A stretch of DNA of 64,000 bases from SAR324 cluster bacterium (GCA_028282885.1 JANQGX010000058.1:132078-196077), one strand, 5' to 3'; shown: positions 51,069-61,112, numbered from the stretch's first letter. Notes: generated by a model not told the origin, from the letters alone. Translations and numbers: made by a program.

Positions 51069-52451
51069 ATGTTCGGAGATTTTATTAAGTCCATTCAAAA
51101 ATGGTCGGATGCACACAGTCAGAGTGCTGCAATCCATTTGTTGTCTGCTGTTGAACCAGTATTCCCCGCGACACCTCCTGAATTTCCTCATGTCATTAAA
51201 GGGTTTCTGGAGACAATTCTTCCACCCCAGGGGATTGCCTGTTTTCTCCAAAGACCGTATCAGTTTCATCAGCTTCAAAGCCTCTTGACAGGACTGGGTT
51301 CTTACATTATAGAGAAATCCATTCGGGATGTTTTGGATGAAAGCCTCGTAAGTCTGCTCTCCCTGTCCGAAAGGGAGAGACTGACAGCTCTTCTGTACTC
51401 ATTGGAGATCATGAGAGACCAGTGGATCGATGGCAGAATCCATTCCCTGATTATCTCAAATCCTGTCGAAGCCATAAGTCGTTTAACGAGGGATCTGTCG
51501 CTCGAAAATGACTGGAAATGTGCGGAGTTTCTCTCAAGGTGTGGATATGGATACCCACATTCGTCTCATGCCTGTATCTGTTGGGAAAGATACTCCGGCT
51601 CGGTTTCTTCGCAAACTTCCTGGTTTGATTGGTTGGATTTACTGGCTTCTGAAAAGAATGAGCATGAAAATGCCTTTCAACTCGACCGATATCTTGATGT
51701 TGTTTTTAACCCCGTTTTCTCTGATTTTATTGACACCCTCTGTGTCGACCAAAACTCCTGCCGGATCTGTCCGCTCATCGAAAGCTGTAAAACCTATCGC
51801 TCCTCTTTTTCTCCGGAATACAAGATAGAATGTCTGAACGACATTAAAACCGGAGATATTAAAGAAATTCCTTCCAGCTCATTGCTGACTTTGCTCTCGG
51901 GAGACCTTTGGTTTGATACTCCCAGTCAAAACAAATTCATTGCAAAATATCCGGATATTTCTGCCTCGGATTTTCAGGATATCGACTCGGCAAATGATGA
52001 AGCATTTCTTAGCTTTCTGTTAGCCACAAAAGAATTAACAGCCAGAAACTTTGATACGGAGGGGCCTCTCTCGGGAAAATCCTTTACTTGTGCCGGTGAT
52101 ATATACAAGTCCTTTGGTCAGTTCATCAGGGAGGAACAACAGGAATCGTTTTACACGTTAATTCTGGATAATAAACACCGCATTATCAAAAACCGATTAA
52201 TTACCAGGGGAACGCTTAATCAAAGCCTAGTGCATCCCCGGGAGGTTTTCGCCGCAGCCATTCAGCTAAGATCTGCTGCACTTGTGCTGATACACAATCA
52301 TCCCTCCGGAGATCCTTCCCCTTCCGAACAGGACATGGCTATTACCAGTCGATTACAGGAAGTGGGCGAACTGGTGGGTATCAAAGTCCTGGATCATATC
52401 ATTGTAGGCAGGCAGGGTTACTTCAGTTTTGTTGATGAAGATTTGATGTAA
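51069..52451 (+). CDS. RadC/JAMM protein with long N-terminal cysteine-rich extension
   Basis: 460 residues, twice the usual ~225 of RadC. The C-terminal ~125 residues are the RadC metallopeptidase-like domain: HPREVFAAAI and the JAMM motif LIHNHPSGDPSPSEQD. The N-terminal ~300 residues are helical and include C-x5-C-x2-C-x5-C (CVDQNSCRICPLIESC, near residue 233), resembling the 4Fe-4S loop that closes endonuclease III/HhH-GPD glycosylases (C-x6-C-x2-C-x5-C). A helix-hairpin-helix is not clear. The role of RadC is unsettled; DNA repair or recombination is inferred. Confidence 0.85.
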   Translation: MFGDFIKSIQKWSDAHSQSAAIHLLSAVEPVFPATPPEFPHVIKGFLETILPPQGIACFLQRPYQFHQLQSLLTGLGSYIIEKSIRDVLDESLVSLLSLSERERLTALLYSLEIMRDQWIDGRIHSLIISNPVEAISRLTRDLSLENDWKCAEFLSRCGYGYPHSSHACICWERYSGSVSSQTSWFDWLDLLASEKNEHENAFQLDRYLDVVFNPVFSDFIDTLCVDQNSCRICPLIESCKTYRSSFSPEYKIECLNDIKTGDIKEIPSSSLLTLLSGDLWFDTPSQNKFIAKYPDISASDFQDIDSANDEAFLSFLLATKELTARNFDTEGPLSGKSFTCAGDIYKSFGQFIREEQQESFYTLILDNKHRIIKNRLITRGTLNQSLVHPREVFAAAIQLRSAALVLIHNHPSGDPSPSEQDMAITSRLQEVGELVGIKVLDHIIVGRQGYFSFVDEDLM

Positions 52452-52556
52452 AGCAGGAGATTGATTCCGATTCTAAAACTGGACTGCTTCGTCGCAACGC
52501 CTTATACTATTCTTTTAACTCAAAAGGATACAGTTCCAAGTAACGCGGAGACAGTC

Positions 52557-53597
52557 GTGAAATTTGTTGACAGCGCCAAAATATTCATAAAATCGGGCAA
52601 AGGGGGAGCGGGTTGTGTCTCCATGCGACGCGAAAAATTCATCGAATTTGGCGGCCCCAACGGCGGTGATGGCGGCAGGGGAGGTAGTGTCTTTCTGGAA
52701 GGGGATCATCGTCTAACTACACTTCAGGATTTCAGGACACATCCGCATCAGAAAGCTGGTAACGGTATGCCGGGAATGGGCGACAACAAAACGGGAAAAT
52801 CGGGACAGGATAAAATTCTGAAGGTTCCCCTGGGGACAATTATCATCAATGATGAGACTGATGAGGTGGTAGCGGAGATTCTTGAAGAGTCAAAAGTTCA
52901 GCTCTTGAAGGGGGGGAAAGGCGGTCTCGGCAATGCACATTTCAAATCCGCCACAAACCAGGCTCCGAGATATGCCCAGCCGGGAGAACACGGGCACGAG
53001 ATGACGATTCGGCTGGAACTGAAGATCATGGCTGATGTCGGTCTGGTTGGATTTCCGAATGCCGGAAAATCCACGTTTATCTCGGCTGTGTCCAACGCGC
53101 GGCCCAAGATTGCCGATTATCCTTTCACCACTTTGGTCCCCAACCTCGGGGTTGTCAGCATATCAGATTTCAAAACCTTTGTTGTGGCTGATATTCCGGG
53201 GATCATAGAAAATGCTCATCTGGGCCAGGGTCTGGGTGACCAGTTTCTTAGACATATCCAGCGAACATCTGTCCTGGCATTCCTTATCGACAGCTCTGAT
53301 CCTGTTTCCAAACCGCCTGTCGACGTGTTCAAAACCTTATTGCAGGAGTTGAAACAATTCTCTGCAGACCTTCCGGATAAAAAACGCATCGTATTTCTGA
53401 CCAAAACGGACGCCATCAGACCCGATCTCAATATTGAAGCTATAATAAAAGAATTCAAAAACATGGGAGAAGAACTGCTCCCTATTTCCAGCGTCGCTCG
53501 CAAAGGTTTGGATAAGGCGTGCTACCGATTGCTCGGCCTGATAGACGAGCAGAAACTAGTTTCGTTTCAGGCGGATAAGGAAGAAAGCCAGGAGTAG
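52557..53597 (+). CDS. obg: GTPase Obg (CgtA)
   Basis: 346 residues: glycine-rich Obg fold (KSGKGGAGCVSMRREKFIEF, GPNGGDGGRGGSV) followed by a G domain with GFPNAGKSTFI, DIPGIIENAH and FLTKTD. Obg associates with the large ribosomal subunit and stress signalling. GTG 52557 is chosen (GGAG 7 bases upstream; start matches MKFVD of the family); the frame extends to 52461 without support. The last 42 bases overlap the convergent permease gene. Confidence 0.96.
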   Translation: MKFVDSAKIFIKSGKGGAGCVSMRREKFIEFGGPNGGDGGRGGSVFLEGDHRLTTLQDFRTHPHQKAGNGMPGMGDNKTGKSGQDKILKVPLGTIIINDETDEVVAEILEESKVQLLKGGKGGLGNAHFKSATNQAPRYAQPGEHGHEMTIRLELKIMADVGLVGFPNAGKSTFISAVSNARPKIADYPFTTLVPNLGVVSISDFKTFVVADIPGIIENAHLGQGLGDQFLRHIQRTSVLAFLIDSSDPVSKPPVDVFKTLLQELKQFSADLPDKKRIVFLTKTDAIRPDLNIEAIIKEFKNMGEELLPISSVARKGLDKACYRLLGLIDEQKLVSFQADKEESQE

Positions 53598-54602
53598 GAA
53601 GATAACGTTGGCACCAAATGCCGATATGGCAATGGGAACCCGTCCGGTATTGCTCAAGGAAACCAGAATCTGATCCACCAGCCAGAAAACAAACCCCAAC
53701 ACCACTGATACCACAATTCCCGTTCGCACATTGGCATCTCGTCCGGAATAGATGGAAAAGGGCAGGGCCAAAAGAACCATCACAAACACTGCCAGGATCC
53801 CCGCGAACTTCTGGAACAGGGCAAATAATTCTGTATTATAATCTACAGCACTGTTTTTCTTTAGTAATATTTCCTTAATCAAGATGGAAAAGCTGGAGTA
53901 TCTCGGATTTCCCAGTTCCTTGGTAAATACCACCGGGAACTGTTCAGTCGGAAAGCTCAATGATTGGCTTGAGGTCAAATAAATGCCTTCTTCATCGGTT
54001 TCAATGCGATTTCTCCCTTTGACATTCCACTCATCTCCTGCCTCTGTCATGGTCGTATAGTGATCAATTCTTCTTAACTGATGCTGATTGTCAAACAAGA
54101 AGGATCTGGCAAATTCCACGGTCCTTCTGTTTTTGTCAGGCATGGAGAAATAGTAAATGGACTCTCTGTGAAACCTCCACACGTCGGTTCTGGGAGCAGA
54201 ATTAACCAAACCCGCCCTTTCATCGGCTCCCCAATGAGGTGCCAGGTAACTCTGGTTGAGATAAAGCAGAAAGGCGATACCAACACCACAATAAATCACC
54301 GGAATAATCAGGTGAAACAGACTGACACCCGCCGCCATCATGGCGATGGTTTCGGATGAACGACTAAGTGAAATAAAGGCCAGAACAGTCGCCAAAAGAA
54401 CGGCAATTGGGGTGATAACCTCAATCAACAAAGGGATTCCTGAAAGAATGGCGTTAACGAAGAGAGTCAAGCCATTCTCCTTCTCCAGGCTTGGTAGCTC
54501 AGCCAACGCGGAAAAAACAATAGCTATGGCGATCAGGGAGACCGAACAGATAAGAAAGTAGCCCAGAAATTCCCGGGCAATATAGCGCTTTATGATCAGC
54601 AT
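53556..54602 (-). CDS. LptF/LptG-family lipopolysaccharide export permease
   Basis: 348 residues with the YjgP/YjgQ layout: N-terminal RYIAREFLGYFLICSVSLIA, three more helices, a large periplasmic beta-jellyroll-like domain (~110-240) and two or three C-terminal helices (FAGILAVFVMVLLALPFSIY). It moves LPS with LptB2 and LptC. Only one permease gene is here; the partner is elsewhere. The 3' end overlaps obg by 42 bases tail to tail. Confidence 0.9.
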   Translation of the reverse strand: MLIIKRYIAREFLGYFLICSVSLIAIAIVFSALAELPSLEKENGLTLFVNAILSGIPLLIEVITPIAVLLATVLAFISLSRSSETIAMMAAGVSLFHLIIPVIYCGVGIAFLLYLNQSYLAPHWGADERAGLVNSAPRTDVWRFHRESIYYFSMPDKNRRTVEFARSFLFDNQHQLRRIDHYTTMTEAGDEWNVKGRNRIETDEEGIYLTSSQSLSFPTEQFPVVFTKELGNPRYSSFSILIKEILLKKNSAVDYNTELFALFQKFAGILAVFVMVLLALPFSIYSGRDANVRTGIVVSVVLGFVFWLVDQILVSLSNTGRVPIAISAFGANVIFLLLAFFLIRLKRN

Positions 54603-55025
54603 CCTTCTGCTCTATCCTGTAGGAAAAATGATATTACTCATCGCTTAACCCGGGGCTTCAGGACCAGGGATTACTCTTGCAGCGTTTCATGCCGTATGAT
54701 TGCTTAGATTTTGTTGAACCGACTGACCAACAAGGCATTGATAAAACACTGTTCATGTCACGATGTTAAGGATTTAATCTACCCTTTCATCAGCAATTAG
54801 ACAACCTGCTGAAAAGATGATTTGGCAAACCCGGAGTCGGTCCATAACCAGTTACTCCTGACAGTTGATATTGCTTGGTTTGCAGATTGTCTTTTTTAAT
54901 CTTCAGGGTCCTCCGGTTTACAGGGGCTTATCAAAGTAATAAGATACCCCATGATTATTCAGTCTTTAATCCGGGGAGTAATATTAAAGCGTCAGACCAG
55001 ATAACCGCCAATATCGCAAGGACAT
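54603..55025. other. Intergenic region between divergent genes
   Basis: About 423 bases separating the permease and the cyclic-nucleotide-binding gene, which diverge. A 64-codon plus frame (54875-55069) overlaps the next gene out of frame and looks like chance. No clear promoter or RNA structure seen. Confidence 0.35.
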
Positions 55026-55730
55026 ATGAAGACAACGAATGTAGCAAATCTGCCGTCCGATTTTATTAACTCCTTGTTTAATCAAATTCCATTGATTAAA
55101 GGAGCGCTGGACGCGGAGCCTGAAGTTGGTGAGTATTTCCTGAATGCCTCCAAAATCTTTGAAGCCGATCCGGGTGAAGTGGTAATACGTCGGGGAGAAT
55201 TTGACAACTGGATCTACTTTCTAATGCTGGGACAACTCCTGGTCTATCCGGAGTTTTTTGATAAAAAGAAGAACCTGGTCAGTTACATATCACCAGGAGA
55301 GATGTTCGGGGAACTGGCTTATCTGAGGGATTTGAATCGCAATGCAACCATCATTGCCGATGATAATTGCAAAAAGATCTTCTTTCTGGGGACCGACTTG
55401 TCATCTTTTGGGGAAATAGATGATTTCAGTGTTGTTTCACTCTCGACAAAAATCAGCTTCTACAGAACTGCGGTGAGGACCATTCGGAAACGACTGGAAA
55501 TTCTGAAAATCGATTATCCCGAGAACGAACTGGTTACCAATTCCCCTACTCACAGACCTTTTACCGGAACCGGAAATACAATGAGGGAATTGCTTTATCT
55601 TCAGGACCAGTCAAAAACCTTTGCCAAACATATGCATAAGTGGAATCGATCACTGGAGATGGACTCCAATTACCAGGCAGCCAAGGGTACAGTCCCTATC
55701 CAGCAGATCAAATCCCTGCTTGAAGGATAG
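55026..55730 (+). CDS. Cyclic nucleotide-binding domain protein
   Basis: 234 residues with a cNMP-binding beta-roll at about 40-135: PGEVVIRRGEFDNWIYFLM and SPGEMFGELAYLRDLNRNAT, containing the GE phosphate-cassette residues. No helix-turn-helix follows, so it is not a standard Crp/Fnr factor; it may be a stand-alone sensor acting on a partner protein. ATG 55026 follows AAGGAC. Confidence 0.85.
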   Translation: MKTTNVANLPSDFINSLFNQIPLIKGALDAEPEVGEYFLNASKIFEADPGEVVIRRGEFDNWIYFLMLGQLLVYPEFFDKKKNLVSYISPGEMFGELAYLRDLNRNATIIADDNCKKIFFLGTDLSSFGEIDDFSVVSLSTKISFYRTAVRTIRKRLEILKIDYPENELVTNSPTHRPFTGTGNTMRELLYLQDQSKTFAKHMHKWNRSLEMDSNYQAAKGTVPIQQIKSLLEG

Positions 55731-55743
55731 TTATCTCCATCAA

Positions 55744-55783
55744 TCCCGCCCGAACAGGTACTGAATCAGGCTGGGAGTTTTTG
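55744..55783 (+). terminator. Probable Rho-independent terminator
   Basis: TCCCGCCC pairs with GGCTGGGA with one internal mismatch and a G-T pair, followed by GTTTTTGT. It lies 14 bases after the cyclic-nucleotide-binding gene, in the gap to the convergent enoyl-CoA hydratase gene. Confidence 0.5.
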
Positions 55784-55807
55784 TCTCCCCGCCTGCAGAT
55801 CAGCCTG

Positions 55808-56614
55808 TCATTTGCCTTTGAAGGCAGGTTTTCTCTTCTCAATATGAGCGGCAATCGCCTCCAGGGCATCTTCGGAGATCAAAGCCGCAGCATTCTTCTG
55901 GGCTACATATTGCAGTCCCGGATATATACCGTTGTCTCTTGAATAGAGCAACACATCTTTCGTTCCCTGAACGGCAAGGGGCGCCAGGCCCGCAATTTCT
56001 GCGGCCAGGCTTTCCGCCTGTTTAAAAAGATCCTCCTTATCGGTACAAAGGCGAGTAATAAATCCTATCTTCAACGCTTCTTCCGCTGAAAAGTCCCGAC
56101 CGGTCAACGCCAATTCCCGGAACCAACCATGGCCTATGATATGAGGTAACCGTTGCAGGGTGCCCACATCGGCAATTACAGCCAGTCTGGTTTCCTTGAT
56201 ACTGAATACAGCATCCATTGACGCGATGCGAATATCACAGGCGCTGATCAAATCCACACCACCACCGATACAATGGCTGTGAACCGCAGCAATAACCGGC
56301 TTTGTGCATTTCTCAATACAGCTTGCCGCTTCCTGACCCTTCAGGATAGTTTTTCTCAAATTCTCCCTGGTATCGGCGCCTCCATCTGTCACTAACGACG
56401 CTAATCCTGCGAGATCGATTCCCGCAGTAAAACAGGATCCTTCGCCTTTGATAACGACAACGCGAACCTCCGGATCATTGTTGAAATCATCAAAATGGTT
56501 CACGATCTCCGTGAAAAACGCCAATCCCATGGCATTTCTTTTTTCCGGTGAGTTCATGATCAACCAGGCGACATGATCCCTCTTTTCCACAATAAACGGA
56601 TTCTCTTCATTCAT
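55808..56614 (-). CDS. Enoyl-CoA hydratase/isomerase (crotonase family)
   Basis: 268 residues of crotonase fold: GLAFFTEIV..FNNDPEVRVVVIKG, oxyanion-hole block SCFTAGIDLAGLA, AAVHSHCIGGGVDLISACDI, and ETRLAVIADVGTLQRLP, where Glu/Asp positions fit a dienoyl-CoA isomerase-like active site. Acts on unsaturated acyl-CoAs in beta-oxidation; the exact reaction is uncertain. GGAG precedes ATG 56614. The TetR gene just upstream is a candidate regulator. Confidence 0.9.
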   Translation of the reverse strand: MNEENPFIVEKRDHVAWLIMNSPEKRNAMGLAFFTEIVNHFDDFNNDPEVRVVVIKGEGSCFTAGIDLAGLASLVTDGGADTRENLRKTILKGQEAASCIEKCTKPVIAAVHSHCIGGGVDLISACDIRIASMDAVFSIKETRLAVIADVGTLQRLPHIIGHGWFRELALTGRDFSAEEALKIGFITRLCTDKEDLFKQAESLAAEIAGLAPLAVQGTKDVLLYSRDNGIYPGLQYVAQKNAAALISEDALEAIAAHIEKRKPAFKGK

Positions 56615-57000
56615 CTTTTTTCTCCAAGCCTTCGTTAATTAGACCACCTGCCATTGTCTCAAATTCCTTCCTGAAACTTTGTATGATGTTTAACCTCTGC
56701 TGTGAGCTAGTATGTATTCTTTAATATTGTCAAGACTTTTTCTTCCCGCCTCGACTGGAATCGAAGAAAAAGGAAATGCAGAATCGTGATAAACTATTGT
56801 ATTATTATATTTATTAATCATTGTTGCCTTCACAACAGAAAACCAGATCAAAGGTGAGTAATATTTACCCTTCTATAAACTTCCGGGGAACTTCAAATGA
56901 ATGAAGCTTGATTCAGATTCTCTTTTCCAACTGCTCACCGACTATTTTGCATAGTCGATTGGCATGGTTAAGACTCCGGTATTATGGTGGGGATGTGCTT
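56615..57000. other. Intergenic region upstream of the enoyl-CoA hydratase gene
   Basis: About 386 bases between two minus-strand genes. A perfect TTGACA lies on the minus strand at 56733-56728, ~115 bases before the hydratase start, but with no good -10 at normal spacing (TACTAG at 15 bases). A 7-bp palindromic hairpin CGACTAT-TTTGC-ATAGTCG lies at 56939-56957, shortly after the TetR gene's stop, without a T-run. Confidence 0.4.
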
Positions 57001-57636
57001 TCAAACCAGCATTCTGGAGATTTCTTTGCGAAGATGCCCGAGGGTCAGATCAGCAAGACTTGAGCCTGTTTCTTCGAGAATCCACTTTGATGATTGGTAG
57101 AAAACAAGTGAGAGGATATTGGCAGCATAGAATTCCGGCTCAAAATCATTGGAAAACTCACCCATTTCCTGACCTTCCCTGATCAAGTCGATCAACAGGT
57201 TTTCAGTGAATTCATTGTAGGGATCCACAATCCCTTTGCCCTGTTTGAGAGCATTCAGATAGATTGTGGCAACTATATCACGTCCTTTGCGTTCAAAATA
57301 ATCAATGACATATTCAAGCAGCAGCATCGCTTTTTCGGCGTAGCTTTCGATCGACAACGTCTCGTAGTATCGCCCCATGTCATCGATCTCCTTGAGAATC
57401 AACTCCCTGAGGATATCCGTTGTCGAAGCAAAATAGTGATAAAACGTGCCATTGGCCACTCCGGATGTCTTACACAGGTCCTGTAAGGTGACATTGCTGA
57501 ACCCTTTTCGTTTAATCAATTCAATCGACTTTTCAACGATTTGAGCCTTGGTCTTTCTGCCTTTAGATGTTTTTGGATTTTTAATAGCGGTGATCATACG
57601 ACAAAAATGGGTCACGGGAGATGTTTTCCTAAACAC
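57001..57636 (-). CDS. TetR/AcrR family regulator
   Basis: 211 residues. N-terminal helix-turn-helix of TetR type (FSNVTLQDLCKTSGVANGTF followed by YHYF) and a helical ligand domain. ATG 57597 (MITAIKN) is a possible shorter start. It lies upstream of the enoyl-CoA hydratase gene in the same direction and divergent from a second TetR gene, so it may control fatty-acid genes (inference). Confidence 0.9.
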   Translation of the reverse strand: MFRKTSPVTHFCRMITAIKNPKTSKGRKTKAQIVEKSIELIKRKGFSNVTLQDLCKTSGVANGTFYHYFASTTDILRELILKEIDDMGRYYETLSIESYAEKAMLLLEYVIDYFERKGRDIVATIYLNALKQGKGIVDPYNEFTENLLIDLIREGQEMGEFSNDFEPEFYAANILSLVFYQSSKWILEETGSSLADLTLGHLRKEISRMLV

Positions 57637-57882
57637 GGGTTATGATGTCCATATGACTTTTATATCGCCAATCAGCAGGATGGTCAAATTCCCTTTATCC
57701 ACCGGACAAGGGGCCGATAAAGCTGATAATGTCATTGTTTCTTAACTCCATCTCCGGTTTTCCCGGTTCATAATTCACCATACTTCGATCGTACTCTATT
57801 TTCATCTCTGACAATAAGCCATTAAAGCCATTATGGATTTCCGGCGACTCCTCCTTTGCTCTTCTCATCGACCATGTTATAG

Positions 57883-58566
57883 TTGCGGATGTTGGCGTTT
57901 CATCCGTATTTACCCGAGAATCAATCAGCTATGAAAAAAGACTCTGTCGCACCTCGAAAACTACCCGTGCAGGACCGTTCCAGAAAACGAGTTGCCCTCA
58001 TTCAGGATGCGACGATCAGGTTGTTAGAGAAATCAGGCCTTGAGAGCATCACTGCTATCAATGTGGCCAAAGAAGCAAAAATTGCCGTTGCTTCATTTTA
58101 TCAGTATTACCCAAACAAGGAATCCGTTATTTTCGCGCTCTATCAGCAGTATCTTTGCATTGTGCGGGACCGTCTGGATTGTTTGGAGAAGGAGCACCTT
58201 TCCATGCTTGGCTGGCGGGAATATTTTGAGTTGCTGTCAAAGCATCTGCTGGAAGATCCGTGTTTCAGCGATAAAGCGGACAAGCAGATTGCACGTGGCA
58301 TGGAGTTCTATCCCAGCCTGCGTCCCCTTGAAGAAGAGCACGCCTTAACCATGTCCCTCAGGCTTGCCCGCTATTTGAAGCATTATGGATGTCGCTGGAC
58401 AGAGGATAAGGTTAGAGATTTGGGATTTTATCTCTATCGAACCTCTATTGAGCTGTACAGGATCTCCATCGATGGCAGGACAATGAAGCAGCAGGAGCAG
58501 TTTTTTCTGTGGAGCAAAGAGATACTGATGAATCTGATCGCCGACTGTTTCGACGATCAGACCTGA
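57883..58566 (+). CDS. TetR/AcrR family regulator
   Basis: 227 residues with TetR helix-turn-helix (LESITAINVAKEAKIAVASF, YQYYPNKES) and an alpha-helical effector domain. The frame opens at TTG 57883; ATG 57931 (MKKDSVAPRK) is a more natural start. It is divergent from another TetR gene (246-base gap, no obvious operator) and convergent with the penicillin acylase gene. Confidence 0.88.
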   Translation: MRMLAFHPYLPENQSAMKKDSVAPRKLPVQDRSRKRVALIQDATIRLLEKSGLESITAINVAKEAKIAVASFYQYYPNKESVIFALYQQYLCIVRDRLDCLEKEHLSMLGWREYFELLSKHLLEDPCFSDKADKQIARGMEFYPSLRPLEEEHALTMSLRLARYLKHYGCRWTEDKVRDLGFYLYRTSIELYRISIDGRTMKQQEQFFLWSKEILMNLIADCFDDQT

Positions 58567-58586
58567 TTTTACATTAACACGGAAGA

Positions 58587-61112
58587 CTAATCAGCCCGAA
58601 TCAAGGTCGTGGACTCCACCCCTTTTAATACCTCTTTCTTGTCCATCTCAATCAGCTTATAGTCAAAATCCCGATGTCTTTTGTATTGATCATTGATATG
58701 GGGACTGGCTTTCCAGCCGGAATTGATAAACCAGCTCTGGCCACCGGTAGGAATTACACTCCAAATCCGGTGGGGTTCAGAACCGATTTCCATGATTGCC
58801 GTCCAGGAGGGAAGTCCGTTATGCCGAACCGCTTCGTCGACATATCCAAGATTGACGGCAGCGCCCATAATCGGGCTTTCCCTGATGTATGCCCATTCAG
58901 GAGGAGCCGGCTTGGATTTGCCGGCCTCGTTAGCACCATCCATTATAAGATATCGCCAGTAAACCCTTTGCTTCCATTGTTCCATGTTGTTGGTTGAATA
59001 CTCCTTTTTTAATCTTTCCAGGGTTTGCCGGATGGTGTCCCGAACGATTTCATCGCTGCTTTTTCCGTTCAAAAAGTCCCATTTCACGGGTAGTCCCGCT
59101 TTTTCTCCTTCCAATACCCTGATCAGAAGACTTGTGCGATAATTAATATAATTCTCATCGTCAATCCTGCGGTACCACTCTCCAATATCATCTTCAAAAA
59201 TTGTTTCTCCCGAGACCTGCAGCCATCTGGCAAATATCGGTAATCCCGGATGATCATACCAGCCATCTCCGTCAAGATCCTCATAAAGTTCATTCCAGTC
59301 CAACATGATATCAACAGCTCTCTTTAATCTCTCGTCTTTTGAATCCTTTACAGCAGAAATCCAGACTTCCTTGAAGAATTTTGGCGATGTAATGCTCAGA
59401 TCAACACTACCCCACGCTGCCGCTATCTTTTGATTAAACCGTTTTAAATCCTGCATACCGATCTTTTGCTGACCCTCCACCAGTGAGATGGGATAGTAGG
59501 CGCGAAAATGTTTACCCCAGCGGGAGGCATCTCCATAGGTTGCATCCGGTGTTGGTTTGGTATTCCAGGCAAAAAGATAGTTTCTGTCAGGGTTTTTGGC
59601 GAACTCTCTTTCTTTCAACGGGATAAAATCCCGCCATTCATACTCTCCGGTTCCGGGAACAGGGAGTCTGGGATCAGCTTGCGGCGATCTGTTGGGAAGT
59701 CGCCCGGTATGCCAGACCGCAAAGTTGCCCTGTCGGTCGCCAACACTGATATTGTTATTCGCTTGCGGATCGATGGTAAAGAGGGTCCTTTCAAACTCTT
59801 CGACAGATTTGATCTTAGGCACACTCATAAAAACAGCCCAGGAATCCGCTTCTCCCAGCCAGGACGCCCATTTTCGTGAATAGGCTTTTCCGTTTTCCGG
59901 ATCCCATTGAAACACCGGCCCGTGAACCGTGCGGGCCACTTTAATCACTTCAGGGGCTTGATCTTTCACCTCAATGGTTTCAGTCCTGACAGACATGCTT
60001 TTCCATTCACCTTTATAGAGATAACGGTACTGATCGTCGGGCTTCAAAGTTTCTACAAAAGTGTCAATAGTGTCGCGTTCGCCGGTGGTGATCAACCACC
60101 CGATGTGATCTGTTCTCCCCATTACCGGAACCCCAAACGGCGCCATACTGAGACCTGCCACATTGAATTCCGGACAGTGAATGTGCACTTCGTGTCCATC
60201 CGCTGTCGCCTGCATCATCAGAATATTACCACTTTTGGACTTTTGGGGACCGATGGTCAGGCTGCGGCTGGCACCCTTAACATATCCGATTTGTTGCATA
60301 AATTGATAATACTTCGCACTCTCCAACCGCTGCTTTTTGACGATGGAAGAGAGATCGAGTCCGGATGCGGAGGTGGTTCTGAAAGCAGAGTTGCCGGATG
60401 TCGTTGGCATGTTCACATAACCCGACATTGTGGTATAAGCATCGGGATCATTTATGACCAGCACATCATCAAATATAATCCTGGCGTCTGCCTCTCCATA
60501 TCGTTTCACCAGTTCATCTAAGAACTGCTGGTTGAAAAGCTCATTTCCGCCTGCCGTGGCATATAAGCGAATGACCGGTGACAGGGCTTCCAAAATATCC
60601 TGTTCCCGATACGGTTGCAGCGGTATATCCAGAATATCAAACTCAAACGGCTTCTTTGAATCAGGGTCTTCAATCGCCTGTTCAATATAGTGATTGATCC
60701 CATCCACCATCGATTTGAATAACATACGTGTTCCGGGATCCAAATTGTCCAGCATACCCGTGAGTTCATCCTCGGTGTACCCATTGATCCGTGCTTTTCG
60801 ATCCACAGTCAGGGTATCTTCACCAAACACTGCAGACAGCTCACCCGCACCCGCCCGCCGACTCATTTCCAATTGAAACAGCCGATCTTCTGCCATCGTA
60901 TACCCCACGGCAAACATAACATCCTTCTCCGAATTGCCGTAGATATGCGGTACACCCATGGAATCCCTGTATATTGAAACATCGGCCTGCACCTGCTTCG
61001 CTGGCATTTCCCGCTTGGGAACAATGGGGATAAATCCGGTACACCCTTTCAGAATAGAAATACCCATAGCGAAAATTAAAAAACAGACTAACCTGGTTAA
61101 TTGTATTCTCAT
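58587..61112 (-). CDS. Penicillin acylase (Ntn-hydrolase) family lipoprotein
   Basis: 841 residues. A lipoprotein signal ends at SILKGC, so it is periplasmic and membrane-attached. Alpha-chain motif VPHIYGNSEKDVMFAVGYTM and AEDRLFQLEMSRR; the autocatalytic cleavage site giving the beta-chain N-terminus is probably GASRSLTIGPQKSKSG near residue 290, where Ser is the nucleophile, though the usual GSN reads ASR. Then FGVPVMGRTDHIGWLITTG and QANNNISVGDRQGN. These enzymes hydrolyse amides such as acyl-homoserine lactones or beta-lactam side chains; substrate unknown. ATG 61112 follows GAGGGG, preferred over the start at 61157. Confidence 0.9.
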   Translation of the reverse strand: MRIQLTRLVCFLIFAMGISILKGCTGFIPIVPKREMPAKQVQADVSIYRDSMGVPHIYGNSEKDVMFAVGYTMAEDRLFQLEMSRRAGAGELSAVFGEDTLTVDRKARINGYTEDELTGMLDNLDPGTRMLFKSMVDGINHYIEQAIEDPDSKKPFEFDILDIPLQPYREQDILEALSPVIRLYATAGGNELFNQQFLDELVKRYGEADARIIFDDVLVINDPDAYTTMSGYVNMPTTSGNSAFRTTSASGLDLSSIVKKQRLESAKYYQFMQQIGYVKGASRSLTIGPQKSKSGNILMMQATADGHEVHIHCPEFNVAGLSMAPFGVPVMGRTDHIGWLITTGERDTIDTFVETLKPDDQYRYLYKGEWKSMSVRTETIEVKDQAPEVIKVARTVHGPVFQWDPENGKAYSRKWASWLGEADSWAVFMSVPKIKSVEEFERTLFTIDPQANNNISVGDRQGNFAVWHTGRLPNRSPQADPRLPVPGTGEYEWRDFIPLKEREFAKNPDRNYLFAWNTKPTPDATYGDASRWGKHFRAYYPISLVEGQQKIGMQDLKRFNQKIAAAWGSVDLSITSPKFFKEVWISAVKDSKDERLKRAVDIMLDWNELYEDLDGDGWYDHPGLPIFARWLQVSGETIFEDDIGEWYRRIDDENYINYRTSLLIRVLEGEKAGLPVKWDFLNGKSSDEIVRDTIRQTLERLKKEYSTNNMEQWKQRVYWRYLIMDGANEAGKSKPAPPEWAYIRESPIMGAAVNLGYVDEAVRHNGLPSWTAIMEIGSEPHRIWSVIPTGGQSWFINSGWKASPHINDQYKRHRDFDYKLIEMDKKEVLKGVESTTLIRAD

